Shown here one piece after another: positions 52,421 to 60,256 of a stretch of DNA of 64,000 bases (the stretch's first letter is position 1; every line of letters starts with the position of its first letter). The notes under the pieces are model-generated. The model was not told where the DNA came from and searched no databases. It worked only from the letters and a program-made list of their open reading frames with translations. Location: the NCBI RefSeq assembly GCF_026586625.1, contig NZ_JAODIW010000008.1, forward strand, positions 1,025,793 to 1,089,792, in the 5' to 3' direction. This stretch comes from Halobium salinum (GTDB taxonomy: Archaea; Halobacteriota; Halobacteria; Halobacteriales; Haloferacaceae). The translations under genes were made by a program, and so were the position numbers.

Positions 52421-52699
52421 TCCGTTTCTGAACGATTCGGATTCGCACGACGGCGTAGCCTTACTTATAAAAGACCACTGTGTCGGGCGAAGGATTTCGT
52501 TCAGCGGCTGAACGAGGGTCGGCAACGAACGGCAATGCTCCAGGATTCGATGCCGGCTGATATTACACGGGGGCAACCGTGGTTACTGTACCCGTCCCGA
52601 CCCACGAGAGACGTGAACTATTCCTCAACAGATTCTCTGAGTGAGACTCATCGCAGCCGTAGACTGGTCGCTCGGCGCTGTCGAGAGTTGATTCTCGGG
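52421..52699. other. Right flank of the island, no gene seen
   Basis: 279 bp of core-type sequence between attR and the end of the DtxR-like gene. Open frames look accidental. Confidence 0.4.
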
Positions 52700-53062
52700 T
52701 CACTCTTCGTCGAGGGGAAGCGTGAACGCGAGTCTCTCCACGACGGCCGGACTCACGCTGCCCGCCATCTCCATCGCCTCGGTCTCGTAGTCGTCGAGGT
52801 TCAAGACCGCACGGAAAAACCACGAGAGCGTCACGTACGAGTCGTGCAGTTCCTTGGCTCGCTGTCGCCCGGATTCGGTCAACGTAGCGCCCTTGTACGG
52901 TTCGTACGTGAGTAGGCCCTGCTCCTGGAACTGCCGAAACGCTTCGATTACCGCTGCTGGCGACCGTCCGACCCGTTCGCCGACGGCGCCGGGTGAGACC
53001 GGTTTCGACTCGCCGTGTTCGACGATGTACAGCGCGAGAAGGTACTGCGCACGGCCACTCAT
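52700..53062 (-). CDS. Short DtxR/MntR-like transcription regulator
   Basis: 120 residues. The winged helix and first dimerisation helices match haloarchaeal DtxR-type regulators: GERVGRSPAAVIEAFRQFQE, YEPYKGATLTESGRQRA, then LHDSYVTLSWFFRAVLNLDDYETEAMEMAGSVS, here split: LHDSYVTLSWFFRAVL and NLDDYETEAMEMAG. It lacks the C-terminal SH3-like domain, and AG stands where many relatives have a Glu-His metal pair. Beside many iron genes, it is a candidate regulator of the operators found here. Confidence 0.8.
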   Translation of the reverse strand: MSGRAQYLLALYIVEHGESKPVSPGAVGERVGRSPAAVIEAFRQFQEQGLLTYEPYKGATLTESGRQRAKELHDSYVTLSWFFRAVLNLDDYETEAMEMAGSVSPAVVERLAFTLPLDEE

Positions 53063-53263
53063 CGTCGCTGCCTCCCCTGGCTGGTCATCGCCGACCGTGT
53101 TCTACACGAAGCGTCGGTGAGAGAGTCGTCGTAGAGCGGCCGTCGATTCAGAAGACGGCTGTACCCCGTGCGGTGCATAGTCTGTTTGCGATGATGTCCC
53201 CGAATTCGTCGGTGGTTTCCAGTTCGGTGCGGAAACGTTTCTGTTGCTGTTGGTGCTGGTGTG

Positions 53264-54202
53264 CTACAGTGCAGACTCGATCGGAGCACTGGCGAGTCCG
53301 TCCGGGTCGGTCTCTCGTGCCAAGACAAGGTCGAGTCGCCACCCCTCGTCGATGGCGGCGACCCGAACCGACGAGGGGTGCCAGTCGGGCTGCTGCTGAT
53401 GCAACTCGAGCACGATCGGCAACACGGGAAGACGACCGTTTCGTGGCGACAACGCGTACTCCGAGAGTCGGACGACGGTCGACCGGATTCCTTCGTCGAG
53501 TTCGACCGACCACGGCGATAGCGTATACCCTCCAAGCAGGCCACGGTCCTCGAGTATCGACAGCGTTGTCGACACCGGTTGGTGGGTCGCTTCGGCCGGC
53601 GACAGGCGGTCAGCGGCGTTAGCGAGAACTTCGGCCTGTTCGGCGGGGGGCAACCGCTCGTCGAGTTCCATCGCCATGCTCTCCAGTAGGCACAGACAGA
53701 GGTCATCCGGGTCGGATACCGTCTCGGCGTGTTCGAAGTACGCGTCCATGACCGCAGATTCGACGGAATCGTATCCACAATCCGAGAGGGTCTCGAAGAC
53801 GGCCGCCGCCGAGTTGTGGCAGAACTCGACGAGTCGACGGCGCTCTGCCTTCGGTGTCCGTCCGTTGATGATTGGCTCGGAGAGCGTCCGGATTTGTTCC
53901 TCGGAACTCGGAAGCTGACACGGGCACGCTCTCGATTCAGGTGTCGCGTTCGGAATCTCCGTGTCTTGACAGACGATCAGGTCGTATCGGGGAACCTGCG
54001 GGTCGTACCGACGAAGCGTCGCTCGATACTGTTCGGCTGCGCGAGCGGCGCTCTGAGCGGTCGTTCGGTCGTCGAATTTCAGTTCCGACACGGGAACCGG
54101 CCGGTCTCCCGTTCGGCCACAGCGGACGAGGTACCCGCCGTTCTCGTCGGCAAGCGTCTCGATGTGGGCCCTGATTTCCACGAGGGTTGTGCCAACCATC
54201 AT
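53264..54202 (-). CDS. Haloarchaeal protein of unknown function, iron-operator-controlled
   Basis: 312 residues. Residues 1-75 form a small alpha/beta domain starting GTTLVEIRAHIETLADENGG. A cysteine pair CPC occurs in ESRACPCQLPSSEE. The C-terminal 200 residues are helical then stranded. I recall similar proteins in haloarchaea without a function. A perfect iron-type operator lies 118 bp upstream of the start. Confidence 0.7.
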   Translation of the reverse strand: MMVGTTLVEIRAHIETLADENGGYLVRCGRTGDRPVPVSELKFDDRTTAQSAARAAEQYRATLRRYDPQVPRYDLIVCQDTEIPNATPESRACPCQLPSSEEQIRTLSEPIINGRTPKAERRRLVEFCHNSAAAVFETLSDCGYDSVESAVMDAYFEHAETVSDPDDLCLCLLESMAMELDERLPPAEQAEVLANAADRLSPAEATHQPVSTTLSILEDRGLLGGYTLSPWSVELDEGIRSTVVRLSEYALSPRNGRLPVLPIVLELHQQQPDWHPSSVRVAAIDEGWRLDLVLARETDPDGLASAPIESAL

Positions 54203-54320
54203 TCTATTCGGAGGATCTCCTGTCGTCGAGAACGATGGCGGCCGTGCGGGTCGTTCCCCTCGAAATACGGTGGGGGAGTGCTTCTGACCGTCGGACGTGA
54301 AGCCGACTCGGTGGCATATT

Positions 54321-54336
54321 TTTAGGTCTGCCTAAA
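54321..54336. promoter_or_regulatory. Iron-type operator (perfect palindrome)
   Basis: TTTAGGTCTGCCTAAA: six-base arms around four bases. It lies upstream of the minus-strand gene 53264-54202 and overlaps a TATA-like AAAATATG on that strand. DtxR/IdeR-type proteins bind sites of this form. Confidence 0.7.
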
Positions 54337-54552
54337 CTAACTTAGTCGTTACCCCTCGGCACGATTGGCGGGTGCAGCCAGTCGGAGACAACACCGATCC
54401 GGGAGACCGAGACCGTTCGCACTCTTACACGGGAATCGTGTCGGCTGCGGAACCCCGAGGGGAATCGGTACTGTTCGTACGGGGGAGTCCACGTCACTCC
54501 CGTGAAAGTGTCAGAATTGGACAAGTACTTCCGAAACCGTCCCTCGAGGGGG

Positions 54553-55449
54553 CTACGACGGTCGCTTCACGACCAACACGGGGACATCGACCGTCCGGAG
54601 GACCGTCGTGGCGACGCTGCCGATCAACTGACGCCCGAGGTTCGACCTCCCGTGGGAGCCCATCACGACCAGGTCGATCTCGTTCTCCGTGACGTACTCA
54701 CGGATGCCGGGAGCGACGCCGTCGAACGAGGTTGTTCGGGTGACTGCAGTCTCTACGTCTACGTCCGGTGCCGTCTCGCGGATTTCGGTCTCGACTCGTC
54801 CGGCCGCCTCTTCGCCTATCGCCTCCAGTCGGTCCACGAACTCCCTTTCGAGGCCGCCTGCGCTGAACACCCCTCCCGCCGCTTGGAGGTCGACGACGTT
54901 CAAAACGTGTACGAGGGAGCCACACTGCTGGGCAATCGCTGTCCCGTGTCGAGTCGCGACTTCCGCGTTTTCGCTCCCATCGGTGGGAATCAGGAGACGA
55001 GTGTAGTCGGTCGAGGGTTCGACTCCCTGAGCCCCATTCGGGACGACGAATACGGGAACGTCGCTCCGGTGGAGTACCTGTTCGGTGACGCCACCGAGTA
55101 GGCGTCTTCTGGCCCCAGACAGACCCTGCCGCCCCATGACGACGAGCTCTGCACGCTGCTCGGCGGCGAACTCGCTGATCTGGGATGCCGGGGACCCTTC
55201 TCGGAGTTCCGTTCGGACAGGGTGGCCGAACTCCGAGGCGAGTTGCTGAATCTCTTCGAGAGCGGACTGGCCACGTTCTCGAAGTCGTCGTTTCTCGTTG
55301 GCGGTCTGTGTGAGGCGGAGCGCCTTCCGTTCGACGACGTGGAGAACGTCGACCGATGCGTCGAACAACCGTGCGAGTGCGAGACCCTGTCTCGCCGCCT
55401 GCTTCGCCTCGTCGCTCCCGTCGATCGGAATGAGGATACGAGTGTACAT
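54553..55449 (-). CDS. Tandem universal stress protein (UspA)
   Basis: 298 residues made of two Usp domains: 1-145 (MYTRILIPIDGSDEAKQAAR ... VVMGRQGLSGARRRLLGGVTE) and 152-298 (TRLLIPTDGSENAEVATRHG ... VVMGSHGRSNLGRQLIGSVA). Each has the ATP-binding Gly-x2-Gly-x9-Gly-Ser/Thr-like loop. Cytosolic stress protein. Confidence 0.92.
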   Translation of the reverse strand: MYTRILIPIDGSDEAKQAARQGLALARLFDASVDVLHVVERKALRLTQTANEKRRLRERGQSALEEIQQLASEFGHPVRTELREGSPASQISEFAAEQRAELVVMGRQGLSGARRRLLGGVTEQVLHRSDVPVFVVPNGAQGVEPSTDYTRLLIPTDGSENAEVATRHGTAIAQQCGSLVHVLNVVDLQAAGGVFSAGGLEREFVDRLEAIGEEAAGRVETEIRETAPDVDVETAVTRTTSFDGVAPGIREYVTENEIDLVVMGSHGRSNLGRQLIGSVATTVLRTVDVPVLVVKRPS

Positions 55450-55623
55450 CTCGCTGCAGTAGTGTTCGACTCACGCTCCCTTCATGATTTGCCGCCGTGA
55501 TGTGATGAAACAGGCTGCGGACGAATCGGTGCGAGTTCTGCCTCGTCGATGGAGGCCGGCTGGTGGGACACACCCGAGGCCTCGGGCCACATCCGCCGAC
55601 CACTACTGTATCAGTCCCGAACG

Positions 55624-56190
55624 CTACTCGGAGGAGGGACGAGCGAGCGTGTCGTCTGCGAGGTACTTCGAGAGCGTGTGAGCGTCGATTTCGAGCGTCT
55701 TGAGGTGGCGACGAAGGAGTTCGCTCGTCGCCTCGTCTTCCAGTTCGCTCGCGAGTTCGATGTGTTCACGCATTTGCACCACGAGCGTCGCGTATCCGTC
55801 GAGGTCGCGTTCGAGCGACGACCGGACGTCGTAGCGGTGGGGGGCCTCGATGTCCATCGGCGCGTGTCTCCGGACTCCCATCGGCCCGCAGACCGGGACC
55901 CCACCGAGCGCGTGGACTCGAATCGCGACGTCGTCGGTGACAGCCGTGAGTCGGTCGGCGGCGTCTTCGAGAAGCGACTCGAGCGGTTCGGACTCGGCGC
56001 CCTCGACGGTCCACTTGTGTTTGCGCACCTGGTTGAACAGGATGTACAGGCCCGAAACGTCGCGGTTGAGGGCGGCGACCAGCCGTTCGGCCGCCCTCCG
56101 GTCGAGTCTGAGGGCGGTGTCGGTGACCGTGTCCCACTCCTGGCGGACGTGAACGTCGTCGGGTCTTCGGAGGTGCGGTGTACTCGACAC
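55624..56190 (-). CDS. Dps-family paralogue without ferroxidase ligands
   Basis: 188 residues with the Dps/ferritin-like four-helix pattern: NQVRKHKWTVEGAES and VHALGGVPVCGPMG. Compared with the canonical Dps in this window, the His before the Trp is Lys, the second His (H-x-F-L) is Glu and the catalytic Glu before the LGG turn is Ile. It may build a shell or bind DNA without oxidising iron. It begins two bases after the stop of the next Dps gene, so they form an operon. Confidence 0.85.
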   Translation of the reverse strand: MSSTPHLRRPDDVHVRQEWDTVTDTALRLDRRAAERLVAALNRDVSGLYILFNQVRKHKWTVEGAESEPLESLLEDAADRLTAVTDDVAIRVHALGGVPVCGPMGVRRHAPMDIEAPHRYDVRSSLERDLDGYATLVVQMREHIELASELEDEATSELLRRHLKTLEIDAHTLSKYLADDTLARPSSE

Positions 56191-56192
56191 GT

Positions 56193-56768
56193 TCAGTTCA
56201 CCGCCCCGGACTCGACCAACGCGTCGTCTGCCAAGAGCTTCGCGAGGTCTCGGGCATCGTCTTCGAGGCCCTCGAGGCGCTCACGGAGACGCTCACCCGT
56301 GCCCGAGTCGCCCAACTCCTCGGCGAGGTCGACGTGGTCGCGGACGCTCGCGACGAGTGTCGCGTACCCTTCGAGGTCACCTTCCAGCGAGACGCGCGTG
56401 TCGTAGAGGTCCTCGGCTTCGAGGTGGACCTCGGCACGCTCCTGAATCGTCGCCGGTGTGTTCGGCGGGATGCCGCCGAGTTCGACGATGCGTTCGCCGA
56501 GGTCGTCGTTGAAGTCACGGACGCGCTTGTAGGCTTCTTCGAGGAAGCCGGCGACGTCCTCGTGTTCGGCGCCGTCGACGGTCCAGTAGTGTTTCCGGAG
56601 GAGGTAGAACAGGTTGAACGACCCGGCGAAGTCGACCGAGAGCGCGTCGACCAACGATTCGGCGACGTCGTGGCCGATTCGGAGGCGGTTCTCTTCGACG
56701 GTCCCCCACTCTTGGAGACGCTCGCCGGAGTCGGGCTCGCGTACCAATCGTCCGTATTTCGGGTCCAT
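56193..56768 (-). CDS. Dps-family paralogue with degenerate ferroxidase site
   Basis: 191 residues from MDPKYGRLVREPDSGE; the longer frame upstream is not protein-like. Motifs: LRKHYWTVDGAEH and GERIVELGGIPPNTP. The His before Trp is Tyr and the second His is Ala, but the Asp and Glu of the next helix are kept. First gene of a two-Dps operon. A mixed shell with its partner is possible. Confidence 0.85.
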   Translation of the reverse strand: MDPKYGRLVREPDSGERLQEWGTVEENRLRIGHDVAESLVDALSVDFAGSFNLFYLLRKHYWTVDGAEHEDVAGFLEEAYKRVRDFNDDLGERIVELGGIPPNTPATIQERAEVHLEAEDLYDTRVSLEGDLEGYATLVASVRDHVDLAEELGDSGTGERLRERLEGLEDDARDLAKLLADDALVESGAVN

Positions 56769-57184
56769 TCCTCCCACCTCACCGGCACCTACGCCCGAAA
56801 ACGAGCGCTTCGCACGCGTTCTGCGCTTCGACGACCCGTCCGGCCGTCGCCGTGTCGGTACGGACGCAGCCTCGGATACCGGGCCCGACTTCACGTCGTG
56901 GTTCGGCTTTCGTACGCATCCCGAACCATAGAGGCGGTCCAGTAGCTTGAATACCGCTCCAGAATCTTCTGCCCGGGAACATTCCCGGGGTGGAGCAGGT
57001 GTCCAGTTCGTCCGAGCGGCCCTCCGGACGACGGCCGACGGTTCAGAACCGTCGTAGAGGGGGCCGGAAAGGGCCTTCAACCGCGACCGTCGCTATGCGC
57101 TACCGTCCGAGGCGGGGAACGTCGGATTCGACCTTCGGTCGAGACTGTAGGCCACTCCGACCGTCGCAAACCGAACACTTTTGT
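56769..57184. other. Intergenic region between divergent genes
   Basis: 416 bp between the Dps operon (minus) and the small CxxC gene (plus). Contains both promoters. No further gene is convincing. Confidence 0.35.
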
Positions 57185-57200
57185 TTTAGGTTTGCCTAAA
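57185..57200 (+). promoter_or_regulatory. Iron-type operator in front of the 55-residue gene
   Basis: TTTAGGTTTGCCTAAA, a perfect palindrome ending eight bases before the ATG at 57209. In this position it would cover the transcription start of a leaderless mRNA and repress. Confidence 0.75.
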
Positions 57201-57208
57201 TCAGGGCA

Positions 57209-57376
57209 ATGGCTACTGGGACACAGTCGAACTCCAAAGCGAACACCGAATCGACGGCGTCACAGACTCCGGAGGTTACCGCCTGTGAGACCTGTCCCGG
57301 GAAAGTCGTCTTCATCGAATCGGGCAACAACGACGGGTGGCTCTCCAGCGACACGGTTCTCGACGTAACGCAGTAG
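57209..57376 (+). CDS. 55-residue CxxC protein under an iron-type operator
   Basis: Reads MATGTQSNSKANTEST, then TACETCPGKVVFIESG and ends DTVLDVTQ. The CETC pair with a following strand resembles half of a zinc knuckle found in very small haloarchaeal proteins. The operator directly before the ATG supports a real leaderless gene, induced when iron is scarce. It is not adjacent to other genes of its strand. Confidence 0.7.
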   Translation: MATGTQSNSKANTESTASQTPEVTACETCPGKVVFIESGNNDGWLSSDTVLDVTQ

Positions 57377-57560
57377 TTCTCCGCCGAGTACGAGACGTTC
57401 CACGGACTGCATTCACGATCCGTATCGAATGGTGGACGCGGCCGTCGGCCGGCCCGCCGAGTCGCCGCCCACACTGACATCGTGACTGACCGTCCGCTCG
57501 GAGAGGTTTCGACGAAGACCCCGGACTCGAAGGCTGCCCGCCGGGGACTCGTCGAGTAGG

Positions 57561-58574
57561 TCACCGTGGTACACCACAGCGCGGGCACACCGGTGGACCG
57601 TTCTCGGGCAACACGGCCCCACAGTGGGGGCAGTTCCCATCCCCGTCGGGAGCGGTGATCGCCTCGACCGCCTCGGCGGTCGTATCGCGTACACCGTCGA
57701 TCGACCCAATCGTGTTCGGGATCGTATCCGGAGGAGCGTCACGTCGACTCGAATCGAGCGCGAATCTGGCTCGGTCCCTGACGAACGCCTCCTCGTCGTC
57801 GACGAGTTCCCGTAGTATCGCTTCGGGCAACAGAGTCGCGTCTACATCCCCCCGAGCGAACACGCCGAGCGCTTCGGCGGCCCGGCCGCGAACGTGAGCG
57901 TCCTCGTCACTCAGTCGCTCGACGAGCGCATCCGAAGCGTCGTCACCTCGCTCGGGGAACGCACAACCGACGGCGACGAGCGCCGTCGTGAGGTGATAGC
58001 GGACCAGTTCGTTCTCGTCGTCGAGATGCTCGGCGAGACGCGAAACCTGATGACGCAGCCGCTTCGGGTCGGCCAGGGCGACGAACTCCAACCCTTTCGC
58101 GAGTTTCTCTTTGACCTCGGGTTTGTCGAACGAGAGGCCGATTCGGAAGTCCGCCAGTATCTCCGGGTCGCTGACCGCTTTGGGGTGTTCGAGTGCGACG
58201 TAGCCGAGCGCCTCGGCACACCGTGCTCGGACGTAGTAGAACTCCTCGTCGTCGGCCAGCCGGTCGGCGAGCGAGTCGACGACCGGTAAGACGACGCCCG
58301 CCTCCGACCGCGCCAGCGTGACGAACAGTTTGGCGGTCGTCAATCTGACTGCCCGGTCGTCGTCGGTCAGGAATTCGGAGAGGGGGACGGCGAGTCCGTC
58401 GGCAACCCCCGGCCGGTCTTCGACCAGGCTCCGGACCGCTCGCAGCGTGCACGCCCGAACGTCGACGTCGGCCGCGTCCAGACGGTCCAGCAACGTCACC
58501 GCCTCTGCGCGGGCTCCCTCCTCGAGGCGTTCGGTCAGGCGGTCCGGTGATGGCGGCTGGTCGGGGTTAGTCAT
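57561..58574 (-). CDS. HEAT-repeat protein with C-terminal zinc ribbon
   Basis: 337 residues. About seven helical HEAT-like repeats span 15-270 (for example EFLTDDDRAVRLTTAKLFVT, DEDAHVRGRAAEALGVFAR). The end is a zinc ribbon, NCPHCGAVLP and VCPRCGVPR. Likely a protein-binding scaffold. Neighbouring iron genes give no firm link. Confidence 0.82.
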   Translation of the reverse strand: MTNPDQPPSPDRLTERLEEGARAEAVTLLDRLDAADVDVRACTLRAVRSLVEDRPGVADGLAVPLSEFLTDDDRAVRLTTAKLFVTLARSEAGVVLPVVDSLADRLADDEEFYYVRARCAEALGYVALEHPKAVSDPEILADFRIGLSFDKPEVKEKLAKGLEFVALADPKRLRHQVSRLAEHLDDENELVRYHLTTALVAVGCAFPERGDDASDALVERLSDEDAHVRGRAAEALGVFARGDVDATLLPEAILRELVDDEEAFVRDRARFALDSSRRDAPPDTIPNTIGSIDGVRDTTAEAVEAITAPDGDGNCPHCGAVLPENGPPVCPRCGVPR

Positions 58575-58905
58575 CGGTGCGTGTCCGCGTGTGACTCCCT
58601 TCTGCTACCAGCAGTTTCAATCAACTGGTGATGGGAGTCCCTTCGATTCGAGACGAGGCAGAACAGGACGAACTGGTGGGGCGTGTTCACCCTCACCTCA
58701 CAGTCGAGTCAGGCGATGGTGACCACGAAGTAGCCATGCATCGGTCAGTTCGGAGGGACTCAACCACGTCAACGGCCGGCTGTACCGAACTCCCGAGAGA
58801 GAGCAGTCCTTCGAGCGCCACCGTGTCACGGACATCGTCGAGAGCAACTCCTGAACGCCACAGTATTGGACAGACCGGTCTACCGCCGAATCCCGGGCCG
58901 AGTCC
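58575..58905. other. Intergenic region, no gene seen
   Basis: 331 bp. All three minus-strand and plus-strand frames were read; none gives a convincing protein. Confidence 0.35.
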
Positions 58906-59481
58906 TCACTCCAAGAGATTGCCCGCCTCGAACCGGTCGTCGGAGAGGTACACACCGGTGTCCCGTACTTCGACACCAATCGGGTCGAGTTCCTGTCCTC
59001 GACACGGTCCGGACGTGCAGAACCCGTCGTCGCACTCGAATCGAGCCCCGTGTTCGCGGCAGACGATTTTGTCGCCGTACACGAGCGCACCACCACCCGG
59101 GTCGAGTCGAACCTGCGGTTCGTGTGGGCAGGAGTTTCGCCACGCCAGAACGTCGTCACCGTTTCGCTGCAGGATGACTTCCACCCCTCGCCGCCCCTTC
59201 ACCGCCTCACACCGGATGGTGCTCTTCGAGGGAATCGCCGACAGCGGGCCGATTCGACGCGGGTCGGCGGACTCACTCATATCGGCATCGTCGCCGGGGC
59301 CCTCCGTTCTGTTGTCGTTCGGATTCGGGCCTTCCTCGTCGGCAGCGGCGTCGTCGCTGGGAGCGTCGACGCTGAACCGGAACGTCGTATCGCCGACGCT
59401 CACCTCGCCCGAGTCCTCGTGGAACCGGCCCGATTCGAACTCCTCGTCCGTCTCGACGGACACCCGAGTCGAGTCTTCCAT
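58906..59481 (-). CDS. Rieske-type 2Fe-2S protein
   Basis: 191 residues from MEDSTRVSVETDE (a Met at 59550 would add 23). The Rieske cluster site is NSCPHEPQ (Cys-x-His) and VCREHGARFEC (Cys-x2-His), in a C-terminal domain at about 85-175. The N-terminal 80 residues are acidic. Lacks a membrane anchor, so it is a soluble electron carrier or oxygenase ferredoxin. It is divergent from the iron-operator genes. Confidence 0.87.
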   Translation of the reverse strand: MEDSTRVSVETDEEFESGRFHEDSGEVSVGDTTFRFSVDAPSDDAAADEEGPNPNDNRTEGPGDDADMSESADPRRIGPLSAIPSKSTIRCEAVKGRRGVEVILQRNGDDVLAWRNSCPHEPQVRLDPGGGALVYGDKIVCREHGARFECDDGFCTSGPCRGQELDPIGVEVRDTGVYLSDDRFEAGNLLE

Positions 59482-59615
59482 CGGGGTCAACAAGCCTGAG
59501 GTGAATATAAGACACTTCTGAATCGACTCGGCGAAGCGTCGAGTCTGCAACTACCTCTCCCTGAGCAGTTCACGATAGTGCCTGTTGCTCCTGTAAACCT
59601 TCTTTTCTACCACAT

Positions 59616-59631
59616 TTTAGGCAAACCGAAA
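59616..59631 (+). promoter_or_regulatory. Upstream iron-type operator (one mismatch)
   Basis: TTTAGGCAAACCGAAA. One base differs from the palindrome. It is paired with the perfect site 37 bp downstream. Confidence 0.6.
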
Positions 59632-59652
59632 ATCCAGAACGACTATGGAGTT

Positions 59653-59668
59653 TTTAGGGAGACCTAAA
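59653..59668 (+). promoter_or_regulatory. Downstream iron-type operator (perfect)
   Basis: TTTAGGGAGACCTAAA, ending four bases before the ATG at 59673. A TATA-like ACTATGGAG lies between this site and the upstream one. Confidence 0.7.
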
Positions 59669-59672
59669 CCAT

Positions 59673-59885
59673 ATGACTCGGCAATCGGACACGGACCCGA
59701 CACGGAGACGCTTCGTCCGCGCAGGTACAGGTATCCTACTCGGAGCGGCCCTCGTCGGCTGTACGTCACAGGGTGACGCCGGGAGTTCGCAGACGACCGA
59801 CACCGGTGAATCGCAGTCGACCACGTCGGCGACGACCCAGACGGGGACGGAGACCGATGCGAGCACCAGTGCCGACACGACCCGG
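59673..59885 (+). pseudogene. N-terminal remnant of a siderophore-type binding lipoprotein
   Basis: Begins MTRQSDTDPTRRRFVRAG with a twin-arginine motif and lipobox ALVGC, then the Thr/Ser/Gln-rich linker usual in haloarchaeal lipoproteins. After about 71 residues (DTTR) the frame enters an unrelated gene and reads a nonsense tail to 59942. The binding domain is missing, so it is not functional as a receptor. Confidence 0.85.
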
Positions 59886-60193
59886 CGATCATCTTGCTCG
59901 ATGAGGCGACCGCGAGCGTCGACACGGAGACGGAGTATCTGATTCAGCGGTCGCTCGACCGACTGACAGCCGACCGAACGACGATTGCCATCGCGCATCG
60001 TCTCTCGACGATCAAAGATGCGGATACGATACTGGTTCTCGAAAACGGCCGAATCGCCGAACGTGGCAATCACGAGGAGCTACTGGCGGTGAGTGGGTTG
60101 TACGCCGACCTGTGGGGGATTCAGGCCGGGGAGATCGACGACCTCTCCAGCTCGTGGGTCGAACAGACGGCCGAGCGGGGAGGCGAGTTTTAG
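59879..60193 (+). pseudogene. C-terminal remnant of an ABC transporter ATPase
   Basis: In a different frame from the lipoprotein start, the sequence reads [19 protein letters not shown] (Walker B and D-loop) and then [20 protein letters not shown] (H-loop), ending at GGEF. This is the last third of an exporter-type ABC ATPase (as in YbtP/Q-like siderophore importers). Walker A and the membrane part are absent. Confidence 0.85.
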
Positions 60194-60202
60194 CGCTGAC
60201 GT

Positions 60203-60218
60203 TTTAGGCTCGCCAAAA
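60203..60218 (+). promoter_or_regulatory. Upstream iron-type operator (one mismatch)
   Basis: TTTAGGCTCGCCAAAA. Paired with the perfect site at 60238; a TATA-like AACTATAGT (60227-60235) lies between them, as at the neighbouring promoter. Confidence 0.6.
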
Positions 60219-60237
60219 ATCGGGAGAACTATAGTGT

Positions 60238-60253
60238 TTTAGGCTGGCCTAAA
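60238..60253 (+). promoter_or_regulatory. Downstream iron-type operator (perfect)
   Basis: TTTAGGCTGGCCTAAA, ending three bases before the ATG at 60257. Confidence 0.75.
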
Positions 60254-60256
60254 CGT

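Noticed and set aside
52349-52915. 188-codon plus-strand frame spanning attR
   Set aside because: Runs through the att repeat and over the DtxR-like gene; basic, low-complexity product.
58698-59159. 153-codon minus-strand frame beside the Rieske gene
   Set aside because: It overlaps the Rieske gene in another frame, and its remaining part has no recognisable pattern.
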